This document shows, piece by piece, positions 47,302-58,671 of a stretch of DNA of 64,000 nt (positions are counted from its first letter, which is position 1; every line of letters starts with the position of its first letter). The notes below the pieces were generated by a model. The model had not been told where the DNA came from, made no database searches, and saw nothing but the letters and a program-made list of their open reading frames with translations. The stretch covers positions 930,001-994,000 of the forward strand of contig BJKQ01000003.1 in the NCBI GenBank assembly GCA_006538405.1, written 5' to 3'. Origin of the DNA: Hansfordia pulvinata (lineage: Eukaryota; Ascomycota; Sordariomycetes; Xylariales). Made by a program: the position numbers and the translations under genes.

Positions 47302-49470
47302 TCACAGATGAGTCAGATCTACAAAATCTGTATTCACGATGATTGGTATTCGGCGACGAGTGGCACGCTGACCTCTTTGCTCTGCACCATCAGGGTGTTT
47401 CTGGGCACGTTCCGTCAAAGCTTCGTGACTGCCGACAAATGAAATCGCACACAGTTGTTTGTCTGAGTTCATTGGGGCGCTGTCCTTTCGTTCGGGGGCG
47501 TTGGTAGGTGGGTAGGCGCAAAAGTCTGATGAGGTACGGTTACCCGGCCTGGCTTTGGATGATGTGTCTTGTGGCAATTTTGAAAGCAATTTCAGTCTTT
47601 TTGATTCCAACGATCTTGGCCTTGGCAGTTTTGACCAAATTGTACGGGCCGCATATGCCAGTCGTGGATTCAAGCAGCCTTCCAAGGCGTAGATGGGGTC
47701 GAAGCTCATATGTTGCCAGAGTTGTCGAACCGAAACACTGGTGGAAGGTGCTTCTGCGATGGAGCTTTCGTGGCCCTCGACCTTTTCTGTACCTTTTGCT
47801 TTGACCATCATCCATGCTCTGGCGCTTCCCGCAAGTTTGTCTGCCCTGGTGTTGCCCGGGACTCCCTGGTGACCTTTGGTCCAGTGGATCTCTACGTGGA
47901 CTCCTATGGCCACCAGCTTTTCCAACGCCACCGCAACCTGATCGAGATTGTTGGGACTTGTTTGTGAGCAAACAGCTCGAAACGCCTTGGCGTCCTGTGG
48001 TGATTGGCAGCTTATATACTGTCCAACACGCATGAGTGCCTCTTGACTGTCGCTGATGATTATGACTGCGGGAAGGCCTCCGTGAGAACAGACGCTGCAC
48101 CTAAGCAGAAGCTGTAGCTCAAGGACAGCCAAGTTCAAAGACAGGCCCAAGCCCAGCCACTCGGCTACGCTTGCTAACGCAGTCTTTGATAAGCCAAAAG
48201 CGGCGTCTCTCCACTCAGATGCGTAGCCTTCCAGGACAACCTTGTATACGACTGCGACGCCGGCATGGCCACTCCCACCGGATCCGTCGGTATAGAGTAC
48301 AATGCGGGGAGTCTCCGAGTTCAAGAGAGAGGGCTCAACATCCTTTGCAAACCGAACTGATTCCTCTCTGCTCTTTATGAACACTTGGAGATCGGGCGGC
48401 TGGCCTTGATTGACATCAGGGTCCATGACTTTTGTGAAGGTGGTAGCATCTGCGGAGAGGCGCAAAACCGATTCAACAAACATGCCAGCGGTGAAAGTCT
48501 TGCCTGTAGTCTTGGGCTGTTTCAGTATTTTCTTGATGATAGGTTTGATGACACCAGCGAATTTAGCTTTCAGAGCTGATCTTTTGGTGCCGCTCCGTGT
48601 CGACTTTGTCGGCGTCGGCGTCTTGGGGATCCTCAGTCGCCCCTCCCAAGGACTGGCCGGTGGCGTGTCATGGAGGGCCTCGCTGGGTCTTGTCAGATTT
48701 GTACAAGGCTGTGTGGAACAATGTTATAAACTCACACTACTGTATCTTTCGCCGTGGCTACCGTATGCTTGATCTTCCGCATCCTAAAACGGATCCGAGT
48801 TCGCAATCGCCCTTTATCAGCGCTCGCGAAGCCTTCCTCACTAGGGTGTGTCTGATTAGCTGGTGATGCATGCGAGCGACAAGCTGGACTTACACTGCGC
48901 GATCACCTTGGCTGTCTGGATGAGTCTCTGGTGGGGGCGGACCAGGTGATGACTGAGCGGCGACATCGCGGGGGGCGGCGGTGGAGGCCGCTGCAAGGAG
49001 GGGCTGGTGAAGTCTTGTGGCTTTCCCAAGATAGAGAAACGCTCTCTTAGTTTGGATCGTGTCCTGCTCCCAATAGGACCTTCGATTGAATGATGGATTT
49101 CGGGAGTAGCGGGTTCTCGGCGCCTGTTTGTCAGATACCCTCGCGGCGTGATCGCGGATGGGACATTCGGTTTCTCGGGGGTCTGGAGCTTCGAAGAATC
49201 GTTGTGTATTTCCGAATGAGAGGTCGGTATCATGGATCTGCTGTCGCGGACTTGATCTGGTGTGTCAAATTCCCAGAGCTCTACAGACGGGCCATGAGCA
49301 CTCTCTGCGATTTCACCTTCCTCTAGATCGTCTGGAGCAGACGGAGGAATAGGGAACCCGCTGATGGGACCTTCGGACCTGTCCTCTGGGCTGCTTGTAT
49401 CATATGTCTCTGGCTGGGTGAGTGGCTGCTGAACAGCACCGCCCTGAGGGGAGGGCCTCTCGGCCATCAT
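47302..49470 (-). CDS. Proline-rich protein with a complete RNase H domain, possibly retroelement-derived
   Basis: Three exons: 48894-49470, 48736-48840 and 47302-48682, with two 53-nt introns (branch sites CTAAT and CTGAC), give about 687 aa. The N-terminal 190 residues are Pro/Ser-rich and disordered; a basic segment (GRLRTRIRFRMRKIKH) follows. Residues about 354-510 form an RNase H fold with all four acidic or His landmarks: TDGSGG (Asp360), SVAEWLGL (Glu402), IISDSQEAL (Asp439) and TKGHQGVPGNTRADKLAG (His499, Asp509). This arrangement is that of RNase H domains at the end of non-LTR retrotransposon polyproteins, but no reverse transcriptase is nearby and the gene is spliced. Cleavage of RNA in RNA-DNA hybrids is the known family activity. 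One base is missing in the G6 run at 48970-48975 (poly-Pro codons); with it the phases fit and the CDS is 2064 nt. Confidence 0.7.
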
Positions 49471-50535
49471 AGGAGATTCGCCCGTATGTTGGATGTGGTC
49501 GATTGAAAGAGTGCTTGGATATTATGAGCGAGAGGGAGGAGTGGCTGTTTTGGATACGGTCATCGAACATCTCTAGTATCGAACAATGAGAAAACAATGC
49601 AGAACACATCAGAGAGCCTCGACTATGAAGCTGGAAGGTGTCGGAAGGTGAGAGGTGGGAGAGACGACGAGGGCATTCATGTGCTGGTGACCAGAGGAAT
49701 ACTGGTGCACGTACATGTTGTTCAGGTCTGCCCTAAAGCACACCTCACAATGAAATGCGGTCATTGCAAGTACATAGGTCAAGGTAGGTACGTAGGTAGA
49801 TACCTACCTGTACCTACTCTACTTTGTTTACATGTAGGGAAGTAAACATGCGCTACGTAGGTACACTCATGGACGTAGACCCGACAGCCCCGTGTCGATT
49901 GAATCTCGAGCGAGACGTGGAAAGAGCGCTCCAGGCGGCAATGCGCGGTTGCCCCGGCTGCTCCGTTGTTGCGCCAGCGTAAACGCCACAGCCGCCGTTG
50001 GTGTTTGTAGGGCATCATCCAAATCCATGCGTTCCGCTCCGATCAAAACCTTTAGGTAGGGTACGCATAATGCGGGATTGCCGAGTTTCTACGTGACCCT
50101 TTGCTCATTGTGCGTTCTGTTGTCAGAAGTCGGGGCCTGTGGCACAGAGGAATTCGGACGATAGTCATACGCAAAGCAATCAACGCGGAAGGCTAACAAA
50201 ACAGACCCTCGATCAGCAGCCGGTCAACGTGTCAATAAAGTGGGTTAGGAGTAGGCAAGCAGACACCATTGTTTGTCATTCGAGAGTATCTCGAACAACT
50301 TGTGTATTTGTGGAAAAGGCACGAGTTGTTCAAGACTGTCTTTGCCTGGGTATCCTGCATCCTTGAAATGAAGACCAGCGCCGGCGATGGTAGGTGCCAA
50401 TGCGCTTTCGTAACACCCCGCATCCGGTATTCGGCCCTTGCCCTTTGCCATAAAGCCGCCATGAAGTGCCCCAGCAATTGTGCGAAATATATACTCAAAG
50501 TACATCTATATGTAGAAACTCAAACAGCCGCTTAT
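49471..50535. other. Intergenic spacer
   Basis: About 1.1 kb. A dense TAGGTAGGTACGTAGGTAGATACCTACCTGTACCTACT cluster (49782-49820) forms imperfect inverted repeats. No gene is supported. Confidence 0.55.
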
Positions 50536-51456
50536 TCAAAGCTCTTGTGTGACTCTCTTTGGAAAATTTTGTTCTTCAAACCCACAGTCTTCGTCGCAGC
50601 GAAGCCGCCCCTGCCCTCCAACCGCAACGACTGCGCCACGGAGTGGAAGTGGAAAGCCCCTTCTCTCTTCCATAGTTAGTTCTGCTGGCTTACTTATCCC
50701 GATTTTCGTGGCCCTCAGGTCGAAGCGCATGACGTAAGCCGCCGAGCCGAAGCTGTAGTGCGCCAAGAGTCTCCCGGACAACTTCCACGGGTTGCTGAGC
50801 TTCTCGCGGTAGCTGAGGATGTTGGCCAGCACGCCCTCGCGGAACGGCGGCTTGACCGTTCTGGTCTTGGCAAAGTTGACCCGTCCAGCGTAGTACGAGC
50901 TCAGCGTTATCGTGTACGCGAACCGCTGCGCCCCTCCCGGTGTGATCCTGTCCCAGAAGTGCTTGGGATCCTCGTAGCTGGCCGAGATGGTCTCCTTTGG
51001 AAATAGGTTGCTGAGCCCCTCCGTCTGCGACCACTGCTCCATGAGTTGCGAGATGAGCGACTTGCGACCCTTCTTCTTCAGCTTGACCTTGCTGAACCCC
51101 TCCTGGCCCGTCACATCGATGGTGAACTCGGCGGCGTCGCCGTCCCCGCCCGCCGGCTCGACCTCGAAATCCCAATCTCGTTTCTGAAGCAGCCCTCTCC
51201 CTACTCTTTTCGTAGTAATGGAAGCCGGATTGCTGTTGCTGCTCCTGCTGCCGGTTTCACGTACAGCAGTCGCAGTCGCAATCGCCGTCGGCGGCCCGGC
51301 CGCGATCGTTTCCGCCGTTGCGGTCGTCGTAGCCACCGCGTTACATGCCGGCGGGAGTGGCTGGGCGACGCAGGGCTGTAGGTAGAGGGCGAGGACGTGG
51401 GCGACGATGCTGAGCGCGTACGCCTTGATCATGTGCATGGGGATAGAGCCTCGCAA
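50536..51456 (-). CDS. Secreted protein, unknown function
   Basis: A single open frame of up to 306 aa. The signal peptide is MHMIKAYALSIVAHVLALYL followed by QPCVAQ; starts at 51456, 51438 or 51432 are possible and differ by eight residues. An Ala/Thr-rich stretch follows, then a dibasic site (LLQKR before DWDFEV) that could release a mature chain beginning about residue 93. The mature part has EFTIDVTGQEGFSKVKLKKK, a core with FPKETISASYEDPKHFWDR, TITLSSYYAGRVNF, and a Cys pair near the end (RCDEDC). I do not recognise the family. A 63-nt segment at about 50636-50698 has GT-AG ends and a CTAAC, is a multiple of three and could be an in-frame intron. A TATA element lies upstream at 51678-51687. 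Confidence 0.7.
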   Translation of the reverse strand: MRGSIPMHMIKAYALSIVAHVLALYLQPCVAQPLPPACNAVATTTATAETIAAGPPTAIATATAVRETGSRSSNSNPASITTKRVGRGLLQKRDWDFEVEPAGGDGDAAEFTIDVTGQEGFSKVKLKKKGRKSLISQLMEQWSQTEGLSNLFPKETISASYEDPKHFWDRITPGGAQRFAYTITLSSYYAGRVNFAKTRTVKPPFREGVLANILSYREKLSNPWKLSGRLLAHYSFGSAAYVMRFDLRATKIGISKPAELTMEERRGFPLPLRGAVVAVGGQGRLRCDEDCGFEEQNFPKRVTQEL

Positions 51457-52487
51457 ATGCTCGCCTGCCAGCCCCAGGCCATTTCAAGAGATGGCCAAGT
51501 TTTCGGGCGAGCGCGAGATGTGCCTGAATTCGAGCGACCGCGAAGAGGAAATGTGTTGATGGGAAAGGACAAGAGAGGTTGCAGGGAAGACTGTTGAAAG
51601 CCGCAAGGGCCTGCTTGGAGTGTGCTGCCACGACCAGGGTGGCAGAGCAAGGGAGAGGGATGCTTGTTTGGTGACTAAATATAAAGTCGGCCACCCGGGA
51701 TTGGCCACTGCGTCAACTTGACCCGTTCGTTACCTGTTCCTTTATCCTGCGCTACGCGTCCAAGTGATCGAGCCATGTATCGGCAGTTGCCGGACATACA
51801 CTTGATTAATAGCGCCTCAGGCAGTCAATCCTCCCATGCTTCCATCTCTTGTTGGCGAGTCCAACGCTTCGCCACCGAAGCCAATTGCAATTTGTTCGGT
51901 CTTGTGGTCATCGTGCGCAGCATGGCCCCCTCTATTGCCGTTTGCCCCGCCTTCCTGGAGCGAGCGAAATGGGCGCAAGGCCTTTCGTTTTGTATCACAT
52001 TTCGTTTGGCTGTCCCTGAGATTGAGCAGCGATGCTCCAGCATACTCGTACAATGATTGATTTGCCACAAACTTTCGGTCGTATCCTCTCAGCATGATAA
52101 GTGGAACCCGCTTGCTGAGGCTGACGTGAAAACACGATTGCGAGTACCGATGCATCCTGGCGGATCGCTGCTTGGATGTTATTGCCTAGAACGGCTCGCG
52201 AAGGTCATTCTTGGCCAGCAGTTGACGTATCCGGTGTCCGAAGGAGCCGCCACAATGGCTGGCAGGGCTTTGCCCATCCTGTATGGAAACCTTTGCCGCT
52301 GCTAGTAGTTTTGTCTTTCGGTCCACATCAGTAACAAGAGTCTGGTATGTCCAAGACTGCAAATGCCCCGTGTGCTAGTCCCGGTTTCGAGGTAGCGCTC
52401 TGGAGCCCCTTCGCAAGCCGTGATTCCGAGCCTTGGGTTGCAACGCTCAACTGATTCCACAGTGGCTGCGTGGAGGAACATCTAGTG
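51457..52487. other. Intergenic spacer
   Basis: About 1.0 kb. A TATA-like AAATATAAAG (51677-51687, reading TTTATATTT on the minus strand) lies 220-250 bases upstream of the secreted-protein start. One TACTCGTA copy lies at 52043-52050. No gene is supported. Confidence 0.5.
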
Positions 52488-55400
52488 TCAGTTTATGGAA
52501 TGGGCACCCGCCCCTGATATGGACGGACTGCCACCCATTAACGCCCAGTCCAGGTCGAGGTTCAACTCTTCGTCTAGGCTGGTCGGGTTGATCCAGGTGC
52601 CGGGCCACGGTCTCTGCATCCGCGGCTCCACCCCGGTCGTGGCCTCTCTCCTAAGCGACCTCTTTTGAGGTATCGTGGGGGTGGACGTGCTGTCGCCGCC
52701 ATCTGTGGTGGGCGAGGAGCCCGAGCCCTTATGAAAGCGCCGAGCCTGCTGCTCCCAGCGCCGCTGCAGCAGCGTCAGGAAGTCCAGTGCCTGCTTGGCG
52801 CTCTCCCAGGCCGCGCCGAACTCGTCCAGCGCTCGGAAGCACGTGCCGAGGTAAGTCGCTGGGTTGGCGGGGTCCGAGTCGTCGACTGCCGCGGGGCCCT
52901 GAATGACTAGAGCAAATATCAGGAGGAGTGCGGCCGAGCAAGTGATGCCCACGGCCTGAACGTTGATTCGACGCAGCCCGTATCGGCTCTCGTATATCTG
53001 CAGCAGCTTGGCCACCGAGGTGGCCGATTTGATGCACATTGCCCTCGCATGCTCAGGGTCGTGGTGCACCCCAGCTTCCGCCAAGTCCCCCTTACCGCGG
53101 CCGACCATCCACGGCCTGTGAGCGTAGATGACGTTTTGATGGTACAGCATACTGTAGGCTCTGAGTTAGTATAGCCCCGCTCCCATTTCAATGAAGTAGG
53201 GGGACTTACTGAAGTAATAGCACATGAGGGAGCTGAGCTGTTGTCGGCTCATCGGGGTCGACTTGCAGCACAGACGGCAAGTGGGTCTTCCAGGAAAAGA
53301 GTCTCTTGACAGTCGAAATGTTGAGCTGGTGGAGAGGGACCAAAGGCGTCTTCAAATTTCCGTATCTACCCGATTATTAGCAAGCTGATGTTTTGGGCAT
53401 GTAAGTGGGAGTGGCGCACAGTGCAAATCCCAGAGGGGCCATGATCTCGCACAGCAGAACGCGTTGTCTGTGAGTTTCGATTGTTGGGTCAGAGACTGGA
53501 TCGATGCCTATCAATGAAGTCTGATTTATGTAGGGGGTCCATTGGTCAACTGGGTCGGCGCTCTTGCTTGCATCTGGTATGCCGACCGTCACGCTCTCCA
53601 TGTTGACTCTAAATGCCCGTCCCAGATGGAAACCCCAAATGCTGGATTTCGGTCAGCGGCGTCAGTGACACAACAATGGGGAGGGCCCGGAGCTTACTGG
53701 TCAACCGTGTAGGCGGCCCAGAAGACGTCGCGGCGTAAGTCGGCCTCCTCGCGACTGATTGAGTTGGACTCGACATACGAGGACATGTCCAAATGAAGAG
53801 CCAGGTGAAATGCTAGGCGAGTAGCCATGCCTGCGTCTTGTAAGCCATTTGGCATCTCTTGAATGCCGCATGCCGAACCTACCGCTGTATAGCCAGCCGC
53901 GACTATCTCGCTTGCAGCCTATATCATGACTGCTCAGAATCACCAGCGCTTGTATGGTAGCGACCGTGGGTGTGTCCAACTCTATCTCGAGCAGCACCTT
54001 TGCTCTGTCTGCAAAGAAGTCTGCCAAGGACTTAGGAAATGTAGAAAAAGAGGGATAGTGGCGTGCCTCGAACGCAGCACCCAATGAACACCTGTGATAT
54101 GACGTTAGTTTCTTCGAGGCCATCGAATGAAAGCGGGTGCTGGCTGAAGCTGTGGTGCACTACCAGTCAGTGTAGTAAAGAGATTGGGAACGGCTCACAT
54201 TGCGTTCTGCAGAGCTTCTGAGAAGTAGGACGTATCTTCAAGCTTGTCTCGCCAGCTTGACTTTGCCTCTTCGTACATGTATCGCTTTACTACGTAGAAA
54301 GCTGGGTTTTGCCACGAGAAGTAGAGATTGACGAGGTGGTCTTCCAAGTGCTCTGGCACGTGTTTCCCGATCCCCAGCCGCTCAAGATACTCCGGCCCGT
54401 GAGTTCGCAGGGTACGGTGCACTGTGAGGTTGTCAGGGGCTCCCATGTCCACCAAGCTGAAGTTGGACGTCGGAGTGCAGTAGCGAACCTGGCCCCCTAG
54501 GCCTATGCGAAGGCTGCCGATTCTATCAGAGAGCTGCCGAATCAGCATCTCAGTGTCGTCCGAGGGATGCAGGGTCTCCCGGGTCAGCGCCGGGCTCTCT
54601 CCCTGGGGTCTTTGACCGGAAGAGTAAGTATAGTTCTGCCCGTCCAAGTCGAAAATAGCCTCGGACGTCATCCCGAGGTCTAGACCGTTCAGGTCGAATG
54701 ATGCGCCGTGACCTGAAAATGCATCCTCGGCAAAGCCAACTGTGTCTTGATCCAGGGCGTGGACAAGAGGGCCAGCCGCTATATCTAAGGCGGCATTGCG
54801 AGCGGCCTCTGCATCTCTGTCGTGCCTTGCCTCGTTGGTATCGTCTGGTAAGTCCGCAAACAGTGGACTATCGGTTAGACTTGGGTCAATGGCGTCAAAG
54901 TGTACATTGCTTTGGGCAGGCTGACGTTGTTCCGGACCGTCACTGAGGTGAGCGCCTTTGGAGGAGGTCGAGGTTGCATTTTGGGTTATGAGGCCATCCT
55001 TATTGTTCACAGCGCTGGAGAGTCTTAAATGGCTCAATGCCTTCATGAGAGAGGCTTGCTTTTCGTCGGAAAGGGGTGGAGCGTGAAGCGAGTTGTCTCT
55101 GATGAACTGGTACAGCTCATCAACCCGGCCAGCGAGGATCTCGACAACCATACGGTGGGAGAGTCTAACACACGGTCAGAACGTTGGTTGGAGAGTATCT
55201 CAAGGCATGCTCACCGCCGCTTGTCCTCTCCCGCTTGATATTGGCACTCCTTGTTCTTGGCCTGGCATGAGGAACAAGCGGGCAGAGCGCCATCGCACTG
55301 CGTTGCAAGAGGCGGAGACAGTCAGTTGTGGCACGTCCAAGAACCCGAGTCTCTCGAGGTGTCCTGAGGTCTCTCGAGGTGTCCTGAGGTCTCTCGAGGT

Positions 55401-55499
55401 GTCCTGAGGTTGGCTCACCTTCACTTTGCTTTCCCGGCAGGAGACGCAGGCCGAGCTGGTGTGCTTACGCCGGGATGGCGAGGGCTCGGGGGACGGCAT
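52488..55499 (-). CDS. Zn(II)2Cys6 transcription factor with fungal middle-homology domain
   Basis: Eight exons: 55419-55499, 55215-55297, 54199-55164, 53883-54091, 53698-53830, 53420-53641, 53210-53365 and 52488-53151. They give 837 aa with every intron GT-AG and in phase. The zinc cluster is canonical: Cys18, 21, 28, 35, 38 and 45 (CX2CX6CX6CX2CX6C), and intron 1 falls between Lys27 and Cys28. After an acidic linker comes the fungal_trans region: ENLYFSW-type block (NLYFSWQNPAFYVVKRYMY), SRGWLYSGMATRLAFHLALH, ISREEADLRRDVFWAAYTVD and HIWGFHLGRAFRVN. The C-terminal part has HQNVIYAHRPWMVGR and a probable helical bundle. The pattern is that of NirA/Nit4-like regulators; the target genes cannot be read from sequence. 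The sugar porter 1.3 kb downstream of its start is a neighbour, not a proven target. A 20-bp minisatellite sits in intron 1. Confidence 0.9.
55351..55410. repeat. 20-bp minisatellite, three perfect copies, inside intron 1
   Basis: The unit CTCTCGAGGTGTCCTGAGGT is repeated exactly three times head to tail, ending eight bases from the 5' splice site (minus strand) of the first intron of the Zn2Cys6 gene. Each unit contains the TCTCGAG(G) motif. The perfect identity points to recent expansion, so copy number probably varies between strains. Confidence 0.95.
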
Positions 55500-56765
55500 T
55501 CTCGTCAGACGGCAGGGAGGCGAGCCGGGTAGCGGGATACATGTGTGCGTGGCGACTCCTTGTGGAGCGAGGTGTGTGTGTCGCAGTGAGGCTATCGCGA
55601 GAATCAGGGCCAGCCGAGTCGTGAGAGGAAGGGCGGGGGGTCCTTCCGGCGGTGCCTCATGTGCCATCCATGGATGGTGAGGTACGAGACAATGGGCGTG
55701 CCTGCCGGACCGGGCATGTGCCTCAACTGCAACCTAACCACCTGGGCACTGTTGCGCTGCGCCTGTGGCATCCATTCAGCGAGCGAGCGTCGGCTGCACC
55801 CCACCGTCGGGCGTTCTCACGCTGTAGCAGCTGTCGGGCTAGCGCTATTGCACCCGAAGAGGGGTCCCCGGGTGCTGTGATTACAGCCGAGCAGCCCTGA
55901 AGGAGCTCCAAGTTGGAACTACGGGCGCACCCTGGAGCCCTGCAGTCCCCCAGGGCGCCGGCCTCTGCCCCGACCCGCGCCGTGAGGTGCAGACCTGGAG
56001 GTGGGGAGCCTTGATTGGACCTTCACCCCGAAAGTCATCCCATGGATCCATGGATCTTCTCCAAAACCTCCCCCTAAATCCCCCCACACGACCTGAAGCC
56101 CCGCCGCCAGCTCCCCACGCCAGCCCCAGCTCGTCAGTTCGTGTTCCTCCGTCTAGATTCGACTTGGGCCACCGACGTCGCCGTTGTTCGCTGGCCTCCG
56201 CATTTCCCCCAACTTTGCTGCTTGCCCTTCACCTCTTCCCCACATGACGCGATGCGGGGCCAGGTTTCCCCAAGGTCCCGATCTGTCCGTCATCGTCGTC
56301 GTCGCGCCCGTGATTGGCCTGCCCAAGCCATGCTTGCAATGGTCGTGTCGTCAGGAGGCACGGCGTAGGCTCACTCACCCTCAAGCAGCAACAGCAGCGC
56401 TGGACGCCACCCGAATGGTGTGCTGCTGATCGAATCACCACGACACACCAGCGAGCGCTAAGATAATTCATCCAAGCCCCCGCGCCAGCTCCAAACGACG
56501 CCGCCTTCGACCTACGGAGTCAAGCACGCCCCCATGGCCGGTCCCACACAGCTTGGCGGGACTCGGCAACGAGGCCTTATTCCAGCCTGTACCAAGGACT
56601 GATTAATCTCCCAGCTACGACGGCCCACCATACCTACAATCATGAAGATACTTGGACGAACACGCCACCTTTGTCAGAAACATGAACTGGATTCTTCTTT
56701 ATTGAAGCTATATATGCTAAAAAGGTGCCCGAAGGACGGGGCGCGGCGACCGAGGCGTCCGCAAC
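55500..56765. other. Intergenic spacer upstream of the transcription-factor gene
   Basis: About 1.3 kb between the sugar-porter stop and the zinc-cluster gene start, both genes on the minus strand. It must include the sugar-porter 3' UTR and the transcription-factor promoter. Several CCATGGATCCATGG-like palindromes lie near 55665-55675 and 56040-56053. No gene is supported. Confidence 0.5.
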
Positions 56766-58506
56766 TCAGACGTGTTCGACCGTCGGCTTGTCCTCGTCGT
56801 TGGTGACACCGGACACGCCCACAGCCTGCTCTTGCTGGGCCGCGTGGTCGCCAAAGACGTGGTCCATCTCCTCCAGGGTCTTGCCGCGTGTTTCGGGGAC
56901 GAGGAAGAAGGCCCAGACAGCGGCAATGTAGCACCAGGCGCCGAAGAAGACATAGGTACCGAAGCCGATCGAATCCATCATGGGCGGGGTGGCGACGCCG
57001 ACAATGAAGTTGCACAGCCAAACCATGGCCGTGGCCAGGGCAACACCCCGAGAACGAGTCGTCGTGGTATATACCTCGGCGGGCAGGCACCAGCCCAGCG
57101 GCGAGTAGGAGACGCCATAGACAAGGACAAAGACGAAGGCCATGGCGACGGCAGCCCAGCCAGCGGCCGGGTTGGCGAGCCAGTCCTTGGAAAAGACGCC
57201 GGTCAGGGCGGCCATGACGGTCCAGGCCATGCCGCCGCCCAGGGCGCCGTAGATGGCCAGGGGCCTGCGGCCAACCTTGTCGATGACGACGAAGCAGACG
57301 CCGACGGCCACCATCTGCAGGATGTTGAAGATGCCGCTCATAAGCAGCGCCATGTCCTCGTCCTGACCCAGGCTCTGGAACAGGGTCGGGGCATAGTAGA
57401 CAAAGGCGTTGATGCCGCTGAACTGCTGGAAGAAGGCGACCCCGACGGCGACGCTGGTACGCAGAAGCATGGGCTTGCCGCGGAAGAGGTCCAGCCAGGT
57501 CTGGATCTCGAGCCTGATGCCCGAAAGGCCCGGGTGCCGCTGCTCCTGCATGTACTGCTGGATCTGCGTCTCAAGCATGATGCCCTTGTGCTCGAGCTCC
57601 AGGCGTGGGTCTGTGCGGGGCAGACGGCGCAACTTCTCGAGCGATTGCATGGCCTCCTCGGAGCGGCCAACCAGGGCCAGCCAGCGCGGGGAGAAGGGGT
57701 AGAAGTTGATGCCGACGCCCAGCAGGGTGGAGCAAACCATCTGGAGGCCAAAGGGGAGGCGGAAGGAGATGTCGCCCTCGAGATGGCGGGTGCCGTAGGT
57801 CATGAAGAAGGCCACGACGACGCCGGTCACGATGGAGATGGACTCGAGCACAAGGAGCGTGCCGCGCACGTTGGGTGGCGCAATCTCCGAGATGTATATG
57901 GGAGCGCCCTGTTTGGGTTCAAGATGGCGAGTCAGTCTTGTGCTGGTATTTCCTGGGTGGGGAGGGGGCCAGTCTTGGCACCAGAGCCCAGAGTTTGCGA
58001 CTTACCATGGCGAGTGTTCCAACGCCAATCCCGCCTATCGCCCTGCCGGCCACGAGAACGGCGTAGTTGGGGGCGGCGGTCTGCATGATGGCGCCAATGT
58101 TGAAGATGACGACGACGGCGACAATGGCACGCTTGCGAGAGATCTTGTCGGCGAGCCAGGGCATCATGAAGCAGCCAATGAAGGCCCCGAGCTCGAGCAT
58201 GCCGGTCATGAGGCCCTTGCCAAAGGCGGTGGCGGCCTGGGGATACACACTGTGGAATTGGGGCATGACATTGATGATGGATATGACTCCCTGGTCATAG
58301 CCAAAGGAGAAGCCGCCGAGGGAGGCGAGCAGGGCGGCGCCGAAGACATAGCCGGAGTCGAAGAGGCCGAGGATGCTGGTGCGGCCGTAGGCGATGGGGG
58401 TGTCGTCGCCGAAGTCAGTGACGACGCCCTCCTGTGCCGCAACATTGTCGGCGGACGAGGAGGCGTCGACCTTGGCGTCGCGCTTCATATCGTCGGATTC
58501 GGCCAT
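56766..58506 (-). CDS. MFS sugar porter (hexose/pentose permease type)
   Basis: Exons 58006-58506 and 56766-57908, with a 97-nt intron (GTAAGT...AAACAG, phase 0), give 547 aa. Sugar-porter signatures are present: ASLGGFSFGYDQGVISII in TM1, the loop motif LADKISRKRAIV, GRAIGGIGVGTLAM, PIYISEIAPPNVRGTL, FSPRWLALVGR, the QQFSGINAFVYYAP motif in TM7, IDKVGRRPLAIYG, GWCLPAEVYTTTTRSRG and PETRGKTLEEMD near the end. Twelve TM helices are expected. It imports a sugar by proton symport across the plasma membrane (family knowledge); the exact sugar is not readable. The N-terminal about 50 residues and the acidic C-terminus are cytoplasmic. No frame break. A TTATAA element lies 160 bases upstream of the ATG (58666-58671). 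Confidence 0.92.
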
Positions 58507-58665
58507 GTCTCTCTCTATCTCTTGGACGAGGGAGGATACGGCGCTGTTGTCAGAGGGGGTTTCTGGCCTGCGGAGATGGGATGGTCAACAAATGGCACGA
58601 TGGTCGAACGAGCTCAGCTCTCTTCGTTTTGCCAGTCGACAGAAACACGCCGTTCCTCGGTCGGC

Positions 58666-58671
58666 TTATAA
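58666..58671 (-). promoter_or_regulatory. Candidate TATA box of the sugar porter
   Basis: GGTCTTATAAGCCG on the minus strand, 160 bases upstream of the ATG at 58506. Spacing suits a fungal core promoter; not otherwise supported. Confidence 0.4.

Noticed and set aside
55351..55410. CRISPR-like array
   Set aside because: Units are directly adjacent without spacers and lie in a eukaryotic intron; it is a minisatellite.
56772..58088. 438-codon open frame on the plus strand opposite the sugar porter
   Set aside because: Antisense shadow; composition (Gly/Asp/Ala/His) reflects the reverse complement of TM codons, and the minus strand shows full sugar-porter signatures.
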